Source: Quadrisphaera setariae (GTDB lineage: Bacteria; Actinomycetota; Actinomycetes; Actinomycetales; Quadrisphaeraceae). From it: 64,000 bases of DNA. The stretch lies in the NCBI RefSeq assembly GCF_008041935.1, contig NZ_VKAC01000002.1, positions 62,001 to 126,000 of the forward strand. The letters are read 5' to 3'. The first letter of the stretch is position 1. Every line of letters starts with the position of its first letter. Both the position numbers and the translations under genes were made by a program. Positions 58,047 to 64,000 of this stretch are shown in pieces. The notes beneath the pieces are model-generated. The model saw only the letters and a program-made list of their open reading frames with translations, did no database searches and was not told the DNA's origin.

Positions 58047-60203
58047 TCAGGAGGCGCGGCGGCCTCGCGGGGCTCCGCTCGACCGGCTGCCGGAGCCGCC
58101 GTTGCGGGCGCGCAGGTAGTCGGACACCACGAACTCCCCGAGGCGGTCCAGCGACGGCGCGAACACCCGCCCGCCGTTGCGCCGAGCCATCGCGTCGGCG
58201 AAGCGCCGCAGGCCCGGGTCCTCGCCCAGCAGGAACGTGTTGATCGCCACGCGCGAGCGCGTCATGGCGTCCACCTCGCCGATCGTCCGGCGCAGCGTCT
58301 CCGGGGACGTCGGCCAGTCGAACCACGCCTCGCCGTCGTCGTCGAGGTGGGCCGTGGGCTCACCGTCGGTGACCACCAGGACGACCGGCTGCGCGTCCGG
58401 GTGCCTTCCCACGTGGCGGCGCGCGAGCGCCAGGGCGTGCTGCAGGTTGGTGCCCTGGATCCACGCCGGCTCGACGGCGGCCAGCTCGGCGGTGGACATC
58501 GTCCGCGCCGTCCTGTCGAACCCGATGATCTCGAACGCGTCGCTCGGGTGCTGCGTCGCCACGAGGTGGGCCAGCGCCATGGCCGTCTGCTTCATCGGCG
58601 CCCAGCGGTCCTCGGCGTACATCGACCACGACAGGTCCACGCACAGCGCCACCGCCGCGCTGGAGCGCCGCTCGGTCTCGGCCACCGCGAAGTCCTCCGG
58701 GAGCAGCCGCACCCCTCGCCTGTCTGAGGACGACGACGGCGAGCGCGTCGCCGCGGAGCGCATCACGGCCCGGCGCACCGTGGCGACGGCGTCGAGCGGC
58801 TGCTCGTCACCGAACTGCCACTCCCGCCAGGTGCCGGTGGCCTCGCCGGCCGCGCCAGCGGAGCGCTCGTCGTGCGAGCCCCTCCGAGACGACTCGAGGT
58901 CGGCGAAGACCCGGCGCAGCGCGGTCTGGCCGAGCCGGCGCAGCGCCTTGGGGGACAGCTGCAGCTGGCTCGCCGGGCCGGTCAGCCAGCCCTGCCGCTT
59001 GAGCTCGCGCTCCAGCTCGGCGAGGCGGCGCAGCTGGTTGGCGGCGCCGGTGCCCAGTTGGCGCTCGACCGCCTCGACATCGACGTCGTCCAGACCCTGG
59101 CCGGGGCCGTCCATGGCGAGCTGGTCGTCCAGGTCGTCCAGGTCCGCGAGCTCGGCCAGCGCGCCCGTGGCGTCGTCCATCCCGAGGGGCTGGGAGCCGT
59201 TGAACGACTCCCGTCCCCGCCCGCGCACGAAGGCGCCGGGGCGCAGGTCCTGCAGGTGCTGGTTGAGCGCGCTGACCTCCGCCTCCAGGCCGGCGTCGGC
59301 CATGGCCTGCGCCATGAGCTGCTGCAGCTGGCTGCGCTCCTCCTTGGACAGCGACCGCATGAGCCGCTGCATGGCGGCGGCCCGCTGCGCCAGGGCGTCG
59401 AGCAGCTCGTCGACGTCACGGGGGTCCTCGGGGAACGCCTCGCCGTGCTTGGCCATGAACTCGGCGAACTGCTCGGTGGTGTCCTCGCCGCGCTCGTGCG
59501 CGGCGAGCAGGGCGTTGAGGTCTCCGAGGAGCTCCTTCACGCCCTCCATCGACTGGCCCTGCTGACCGCCCTCGCCGCCCTGGCCCTGCTGGCCGGTCTG
59601 GCCGAGCCCGGGGATCTGCGCGCGCAGCGCCTGCTGGCGCAGGTCGTCGAGGAGCTCCTCGTACGTCTGCTTCGCGGCGGGAGAGGTCCAGTCGTAGTCA
59701 GCGAGCTCCCGCACCGCCGCGGCCGTGCGCCGCGGCAGCGCGTCCAGCTGGGCGTGCGCCAGCTGCGCCTCCATCGCGTCGGCCGACGCGCTCGCCGCAC
59801 CGTCGGCCCCGTCCCCGCCATCCGCCCCGCCAGCGCCGGCCGCGTCGTCACCGGCCGACTGCCGCTCGGCCGCCGCGGCGGCCTTCTGGTCCAGCGCCGC
59901 GCGCTCGGTGGTCAGCGCCCGCTCGAGCTTCTCCCGCGCCTGCTGCAGCGACCCCGAGAGGTCACCGGAGGCCCGCAGCTGCTCGCGCCGCCTCCGCACG
60001 CGCTCCCGCAGCGCATCGAGGCCCTCACGCCTCCCGCGCTCGTCCTCCAGCCCGTTCCGCAGCAGGTCGCGCAGAGCCTCCTGCAGCGACCGGCCCTGCA
60101 TGACGTCGCGGCCGATCGCGTCGACGGCGGCGCGGACGTCGTACGGAGGGGCGAGCGGGTCCGCACCGCCGTCCCACGCGCCGTACCGGTAGGCCCTGCT
60201 CAT
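58047..60203 (-). CDS. VWA-domain protein paired with MoxR-like ATPase
   Basis: A 718-residue protein. The C-terminal 200 residues are a von Willebrand A domain with the MIDAS motif in VALCVDLSWSMYAED, the Thr in IQGTNLQHAL and the Asp in VVLVVTDGEPTAH. The first 500 residues are helical and charged, with coiled coils, a Gly/Ala/Asp-rich segment (about residues 115-135) and a Gln/Gly repeat (GQTGQQGQGGEGGQQGQ). The arrangement next to an AAA+ ATPase is that of MoxR-VWA or Mg-chelatase-like systems, which remodel or load metals into target proteins; the target is unknown. ATG 60203 gives the conserved SRAYRYGAWDGG start. It is separated from the ATPase gene by 192 bp with a 19-bp hairpin. Confidence 0.85.
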   Translation of the reverse strand: MSRAYRYGAWDGGADPLAPPYDVRAAVDAIGRDVMQGRSLQEALRDLLRNGLEDERGRREGLDALRERVRRRREQLRASGDLSGSLQQAREKLERALTTERAALDQKAAAAAERQSAGDDAAGAGGADGGDGADGAASASADAMEAQLAHAQLDALPRRTAAAVRELADYDWTSPAAKQTYEELLDDLRQQALRAQIPGLGQTGQQGQGGEGGQQGQSMEGVKELLGDLNALLAAHERGEDTTEQFAEFMAKHGEAFPEDPRDVDELLDALAQRAAAMQRLMRSLSKEERSQLQQLMAQAMADAGLEAEVSALNQHLQDLRPGAFVRGRGRESFNGSQPLGMDDATGALAELADLDDLDDQLAMDGPGQGLDDVDVEAVERQLGTGAANQLRRLAELERELKRQGWLTGPASQLQLSPKALRRLGQTALRRVFADLESSRRGSHDERSAGAAGEATGTWREWQFGDEQPLDAVATVRRAVMRSAATRSPSSSSDRRGVRLLPEDFAVAETERRSSAAVALCVDLSWSMYAEDRWAPMKQTAMALAHLVATQHPSDAFEIIGFDRTARTMSTAELAAVEPAWIQGTNLQHALALARRHVGRHPDAQPVVLVVTDGEPTAHLDDDGEAWFDWPTSPETLRRTIGEVDAMTRSRVAINTFLLGEDPGLRRFADAMARRNGGRVFAPSLDRLGEFVVSDYLRARNGGSGSRSSGAPRGRRAS

Positions 60204-60265
60204 CGCGCTGCCCTCCCTCGTGCGCCCACCTCGCCAGCCCGGCCGGTCGGGGTGGGAGTGCTTCC

Positions 60266-60321
60266 AGAGTTGGCCCTGACTCTCTGTCGTGAACGAGGAC
60301 CTGAGAGTCAGGGCCGACTCT
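60266..60321. repeat. 19-bp inverted repeat between the MoxR-like and VWA genes
   Basis: Arms 60266-60284 and 60303-60321 pair fully apart from one G-T pair, around an 18-nt loop. It is lower in GC than its surroundings. It could be an attenuator, an RNA processing site or an operator. Confidence 0.6.
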
Positions 60322-60395
60322 GCAAGGTCCCGGACGTGCATCCGGTGCGGGCGCAGCCGCCGGACCGGCGCCGCGCGTCGTCGTCGTGAGGGTCT

Positions 60396-61850
60396 TCAGC
60401 CGCCGTAGACGGCGCGGTCGCCGTGGCCGTCGCTGCTGGCCTCGACGTCCTTGGCCAGCCGCCGCGTCAGGTGCAGGCCCTCGAGGACCATCTCCACCCC
60501 TGAGGCCGCCTGGCCCGGCGTCGGGGCCTCCGGCAGGTCGAGCCGGGAGAGCACCTTGGCCAGGCCGTCGACGCGGCCGACCTGCGAGAGCAGCTCGGAG
60601 CTGCTCACCAGCTCACCCGTGAAGACCGTGCCGCCCTCGGAGACCAGCGACGTGAAGCCCGACAGGTCGGCGCCGCCGAGGCGGGCCCGGAAGACCTCCG
60701 CCACGGCTGTGCGGAGCAGGTGGACGAGCACCTCCTCCTCGCGACCCTCCTCGCCGGACTCGAACTCGACCTTGCCGCGCAGCGTCGGCACCACGCCGTA
60801 GGCGTCCCCGACGCGTGCCACGGGTTCGTCGCCCGTGAGCGCCGCGCGCCGCAGCGCCGCGCCCGACAGCGTCTCGGCGGCGGCCACGGCGAAGCGCGCC
60901 GAGACGCCCGAGCGCGCGTCGACAGCGGGCGACTCGCGCACCGCCCGCGTGAAACGGGCCACCACCTCGAGCAGGTGGCGCGGCACGTCGGCCACGAGCC
61001 GGGCCTCCTGCGCCACGAGCTCGACCTCGAGGTCGACGTCGAGGGGGTAGTGCGTGCGCACCTCGGCCCCGAACCGGTCCTTGAGCGGCGTGATGATCCG
61101 ACCGCGGTTGGTGTAGTCCTCGGGGTTGGCGCTGGCCACGACGAGGACGTCCAGCGGCAGCCGCAGCGTGTAGCCGCGGACCTGCACGTCACGCTCCTCG
61201 AGCACGTTGAGCAGCGAGACCTGGATGCGCTCGGCGAGGTCGGGCAGCTCGTTGACGGCGAAGATCCCGCGGTGCGTGCGCGGCACGAGCCCGAAGTGGA
61301 TCGTCTCGGGGTCGCCCAGGGTGCGGCCCTCGGCGATGCGGACCGGGTCGACGTCGCCGATGAGGTCGCCGACGGACGTGTCCGGGGTGGCCAGCTTCTC
61401 CGCGTACCGCTCGGAGCGGTGCCGCCAGGTGACCGGCAGGTCGTCACCCAGCTCGCGCGCCCGGCGGGCCGAGGCCGGCGTGATCGGCTCGAGCGGGTGC
61501 TCGCCCAGCTCGGAGCCCTCGATGACGGGCGTCCACTCGTCGAGCAGCGCCACGAGGGAGCGGATCAGGCGGGTCTTGCCCTGGCCGCGCTCGCCGAGGA
61601 GCACGAGGTCGTGCCCGGCGAGCAGGGCCCGCTCGACCTCGGGCAGCACGGTGTCGTCGAAGCCGACGACGCCGGGGAAGCGGGGCTCGCCGGCGCGCAT
61701 GCGCGCCAGGAGGTTGTCGCGCAGCTCGGCCTTGACCGAGCGGGGCTCCGCCTGGGGGAGCCCGCTGCTGCGCAGGGCTCCCAGGGTGGTGGGCAGGTCG
61801 TCGGGGAAGGGGGTCAGGACGGACGTCGACGGTGTCGCACTCCCAGTCAC
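60396..61850 (-). CDS. Mg-chelatase/MoxR-like AAA+ ATPase
   Basis: A 484-residue AAA+ protein. Walker A is VLLGERGQGKTRLIRSL and Walker B is GIFAVNELPDLAERIQVSLLNVLEE, followed by sensor 1 VLVVASANPEDYTNRGRIITPLKDRFG, which is the ChlI/MoxR pattern. An insert with PDTSVGDLIGDVDPVRIAEGR lies before Walker B. The C-terminal 130 residues are the lid and a variable helical tail. It should power the downstream VWA protein. GTG 61850 is preferred over GTG 61853 because TAGCGT ends exactly 6 nt before it on the minus strand. It is divergent from the dienelactone-hydrolase gene across 63 bp. Confidence 0.92.
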   Translation of the reverse strand: MTGSATPSTSVLTPFPDDLPTTLGALRSSGLPQAEPRSVKAELRDNLLARMRAGEPRFPGVVGFDDTVLPEVERALLAGHDLVLLGERGQGKTRLIRSLVALLDEWTPVIEGSELGEHPLEPITPASARRARELGDDLPVTWRHRSERYAEKLATPDTSVGDLIGDVDPVRIAEGRTLGDPETIHFGLVPRTHRGIFAVNELPDLAERIQVSLLNVLEERDVQVRGYTLRLPLDVLVVASANPEDYTNRGRIITPLKDRFGAEVRTHYPLDVDLEVELVAQEARLVADVPRHLLEVVARFTRAVRESPAVDARSGVSARFAVAAAETLSGAALRRAALTGDEPVARVGDAYGVVPTLRGKVEFESGEEGREEEVLVHLLRTAVAEVFRARLGGADLSGFTSLVSEGGTVFTGELVSSSELLSQVGRVDGLAKVLSRLDLPEAPTPGQAASGVEMVLEGLHLTRRLAKDVEASSDGHGDRAVYGG

Positions 61851-61856
61851 CACCTC

Positions 61857-61862
61857 ACGCTA
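61857..61862 (-). promoter_or_regulatory. -10 box TAGCGT, leaderless start of MoxR-like gene
   Basis: On the minus strand it ends 6 nt before GTG 61850. Confidence 0.5.
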
Positions 61863-61901
61863 CGTCCGGATCGCCCCGAGTGCGCCGTCGGTGGGTCGTG
61901 C

Positions 61902-61907
61902 TGGGAT
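61902..61907 (+). promoter_or_regulatory. -10 box TGGGAT before dienelactone hydrolase
   Basis: TGGGAT ends 6 nt before GTG 61914; position 2 is G instead of A, so it is a weaker match. Confidence 0.35.
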
Positions 61908-61913
61908 GTGGGG

Positions 61914-62600
61914 GTGAGCGAGCAGAACGTCGAGTTCCCCAGCGGCGAGGGCACGGCCCACGGCTACCTCGAGCTGCCCGGCCCTGACGGAGCTGGCACG
62001 GGGCCCGGTCTCGTGGTGATCCAGGAGTGGTGGGGCCTGACGAGCCACATCGCCGACCTGACCCGGCGCTTCGCCGCCGAGGGGTTCGTGGCGCTGGCGC
62101 CCGACCTGTACGGCGGCGCCACCACCCACGACGGCGCCGAGGCGATGCGCCTCATGCAGGAGCTCCCGGTGGACCGCGCCGCCCGCGACCTCGCCGGCGC
62201 CGTCGACCACCTGCTGGGCCGCCCCGAGGTCACCTCCAGCACCGTGGGCGTGGTCGGCTTCTGCATGGGCGGCGCCTTCGTGCTCACCCTCGCCGCCCAG
62301 CAGGGGGAGCGCGTCAGCGCGGCCGTCCCGTTCTACGGCCTGCCCGACGTCGGGGCCACGGACTACTCCGGTCTGCGCGCCGCGGTGCAGGGCCACTACG
62401 CCACCCGGGACCGGATCAGCCGCGAGGCCGTCGAGGCGACCGCCGCGAAGATCCGCGAGCAGTCCGGCGTGCAGGCCGACGTCCGCTTCTACGAGGCCGA
62501 CCACGCCTTCGTCAACGACGAGCGCCCCTCCTACGACGAGGCCTCGGCGAAGGCCGCCTGGTCCGCCGCGGTGGCCTTCCTGAAGGAGCACGTCCGCTGA
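61914..62600 (+). CDS. dienelactone hydrolase-family protein
   Basis: A 228-residue alpha/beta hydrolase of the dienelactone type. The Glu/strand motif is [37 protein letters not shown], the nucleophile is Cys in [15 protein letters not shown], and the His is in [18 protein letters not shown]; the Asp is expected near [10 protein letters not shown]. Classical members open dienelactone in chlorocatechol breakdown, but most chromosomal copies have unknown substrates. GTG 61914 is chosen by the TGGGAT box 6 nt upstream. The rarA ATG follows its stop by 1 nt, so it is co-transcribed with a DNA-repair gene without an evident link. Confidence 0.9.
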   Translation: MSEQNVEFPSGEGTAHGYLELPGPDGAGTGPGLVVIQEWWGLTSHIADLTRRFAAEGFVALAPDLYGGATTHDGAEAMRLMQELPVDRAARDLAGAVDHLLGRPEVTSSTVGVVGFCMGGAFVLTLAAQQGERVSAAVPFYGLPDVGATDYSGLRAAVQGHYATRDRISREAVEATAAKIREQSGVQADVRFYEADHAFVNDERPSYDEASAKAAWSAAVAFLKEHVR

Positions 62601-62601
62601 G

Positions 62602-64000
62602 ATGACGGCCGACCTGTTCAGCGGCGGCCTCGGGGACGACGACGACGAGCGCAGCGGCGGTCGCGGGGCTGCGCCCACGGCCCGCTCCGTGCGGGCGCCG
62701 CTCGCCGTCCGGATGCGCCCTCGCACCCTCGACGAGGTCGCCGGTCAGCAGCACCTGCTCACCCCTGGCGCGCCGCTGCGCCGCCTGGTGGAGGGAGGCG
62801 ACGGGCGCGCGGGACCGGCCTCGGTGCTGCTCTGGGGACCGCCGGGCACCGGCAAGACGACCCTCGCCCACGTGGTCGCCCGCGGCACGGGGTGGCGCTT
62901 CGAGGAGCTCAGCGCCGTCACCGCCGGCGTCAAGGACGTCCGCCGCGTGCTCGACGCCGCCAAGACCGCCCGCGACCTCCACGACCGCCGGACCGTCCTC
63001 TTCCTCGACGAGATCCACCGGTTCACCAAGGCCCAGCAGGACGCCCTGCTGCCCGGCGTGGAGGAGCGCTGGGTGGTGCTGGTCGCCGCCACCACGGAGA
63101 ACCCCAGCTTCTCCGTGGTCTCGCCGCTGCTCAGCCGCTCCCTGCTGCTGCGCCTGGCGCCGCTCACCGACGACGACGTCCGCGACCTGCTCCGGCGCGC
63201 CGTCTCCGACCAGCGCGGTCTGGCCGGCCAGGTGGTCCTCGACGACGACGCCCTGGCCCACCTCGTCCGGCTGGCCGGGGGTGACGCCCGCCGGGCCCTC
63301 ACGGCCCTGGAGGCGGCGGCCGGCCTCGCGCTGGACGCCCGCGCGTCCTCGTCGTCGCCGTCCTCCGACGACGACGAGGGGACCGACGGCCAGGCGGAGC
63401 CGGACGGCCCGGCCCGGGTGGACCTGGCGGCGGCGGAGCGAGCCGTCGACATCGCCGCGGTGCGGTACGACCGCGGCGGGGACCAGCACTACGACGTCGC
63501 CAGCGCGCTCATCAAGAGCCTGCGCGGCTCCGACGTCGACGCCGCGCTCCACTACCTCGCGCGCATGCTGGAGGCGGGGGAGGACCCGCGCTTCGTGGCC
63601 CGGCGCCTGGTGATCTCCGCCAGCGAGGACGTCGGCATGGCCGACCCCAGCGCCCTGCAGACGGCGGTGGCCGCAGCGCAGGCCGTGCAGCTCATCGGCA
63701 TGCCGGAGGCGCGCATCGTGCTGGCGCAGGCCGTGGTCCACCTGGCCACGGCGCCCAAGAGCAACGCCGCCTACCTGGGGATCGACGCGGCCGTCGCCGA
63801 CGTCCGCGCCGGCCGAGGGGGGCCGGTGCCCGCGCACCTGCGCGACGCCCACTACGCCGGCGCCCAGCGCATCGGCCACGGCAAGGGGTACGTGTACGCC
63901 CACGACGCCCCGCACGCGGTCGCCTCGCAGCAGTACGCCCCGGACGACCTCGCCGACCGCGAGTACTACCGGCCCACGGACCGGGGGGTGGAGCGCAGCA
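62602..64000 (+). CDS. rarA: replication-associated recombination ATPase RarA (MgsA), 3' end cut
   Basis: The first 466 codons of an AAA+ protein that runs off the window. The start TADLFSG is followed after a charged, Gly-rich insert by [21 protein letters not shown]. Walker A is [17 protein letters not shown], Walker B is [20 protein letters not shown], sensor 1 is [20 protein letters not shown]. Then come the RarA-specific [41 protein letters not shown] and the C-terminal tetramer domain. An acidic Ser/Asp-rich insert (about residues 248-275) is unusual. RarA acts at stalled replication forks. ATG 62602 lies 1 nt after the previous stop. Mycobacterial Rv2559c occupies the equivalent place. 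Confidence 0.95.
   Translation, partial: MTADLFSGGLGDDDDERSGGRGAAPTARSVRAPLAVRMRPRTLDEVAGQQHLLTPGAPLRRLVEGGDGRAGPASVLLWGPPGTGKTTLAHVVARGTGWRFEELSAVTAGVKDVRRVLDAAKTARDLHDRRTVLFLDEIHRFTKAQQDALLPGVEERWVVLVAATTENPSFSVVSPLLSRSLLLRLAPLTDDDVRDLLRRAVSDQRGLAGQVVLDDDALAHLVRLAGGDARRALTALEAAAGLALDARASSSSPSSDDDEGTDGQAEPDGPARVDLAAAERAVDIAAVRYDRGGDQHYDVASALIKSLRGSDVDAALHYLARMLEAGEDPRFVARRLVISASEDVGMADPSALQTAVAAAQAVQLIGMPEARIVLAQAVVHLATAPKSNAAYLGIDAAVADVRAGRGGPVPAHLRDAHYAGAQRIGHGKGYVYAHDAPHAVASQQYAPDDLADREYYRPTDRGVERS

Overview
The window is 64 kb of very high-GC (over 70% by eye) actinobacterial chromosome. Markers pointing to this phylum are the PgsA-PatA-PimA phosphatidylinositol-mannoside genes, an SsgA/SsgB-family sporulation and division protein, the TreX-TreY-TreZ trehalose pathway, GTG-rich starts and TAnnnT-type -10 boxes set immediately before start codons. 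The order thrS - HIT - pgsA - acyltransferase - pimA - (membrane/NUDIX) - pdxS - pdxT - yebC - ruvC/A/B - yajC/secD/secF - apt - relA - cyclophilin - MBL hydrolase - hisS - aspS - rarA follows the Mycobacterium tuberculosis block Rv2614c to Rv2559c, recalled from memory. A Kineosporiaceae-like actinobacterium is my best guess; the sequence does not prove the genus. No prophage, transposase, rRNA, CRISPR or secondary-metabolite cluster is visible.

Layout. 0-6 kb: DoxX-like and alpha/beta-hydrolase pair, a PAP2 membrane protein, a rhodanese/SufE pair and the zapE ATPase. 6-13.5 kb (minus strand): a trehalose operon treX-treY-def-treZ with peptide deformylase embedded in it. 13.7-15.7 kb: tRNA-Gly(GCC), tRNA-Cys(GCA), tRNA-Val(GAC), an SsgB-like gene, a PGPGW membrane protein and tRNA-Val(CAC). 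15.7-24.3 kb (plus): MOSC-like protein, then thrS-HIT-pgsA-patA-pimA-membrane protein-NUDIX-pdxS. 24.3-28.4 kb: an accessory insert with a cysteine-rich ORF that lacks a start, a PH-like protein, a TetR regulator, a frameshifted Uma2 gene, a PTH2-type peptidyl-tRNA hydrolase and kynU. 28.4-39.5 kb: pdxT, yebC, an inverted ruvC, ruvAB, yajC-secD-secF-apt and relA. 39.3-48.4 kb: an AbiEi-like gene, DUF349 protein, cyclophilin, MBL hydrolase, hisS and several small accessory genes. 48.6-58 kb: a heterodimeric ABC exporter, VOC protein, aldo/keto reductase, rhomboid-like protein, cupin, kynurenine-formamidase-like hydrolase and aspS. 58-64 kb: a VWA protein/MoxR-like ATPase pair, a dienelactone hydrolase, and rarA running off the right edge.

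The genes are mostly housekeeping: translation (three aminoacyl-tRNA synthetases, def, tRNAs), vitamin B6 synthesis, Holliday-junction processing, Sec protein export, the stringent response and envelope phospholipid/PIM synthesis. The strongest regulatory signal is a repeated start geometry: a -10 hexamer of the form [T/C/G]AnnnT ends 6-7 nt before the start codon of about 20 genes, which predicts leaderless transcripts and lets many start codons be fixed. The most interesting local points are: ruvC turned away from ruvAB with a LexA-like box in its predicted leaderless promoter; tandem 18-bp palindromes between apt and relA; a dispersed 13-bp-core repeat around TGATCA; def inside the trehalose operon; and the split of pdxS from pdxT by accessory genes, with kynU back-to-back with pdxT. 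I did not find a clearly new multi-gene defence or biosynthetic system.
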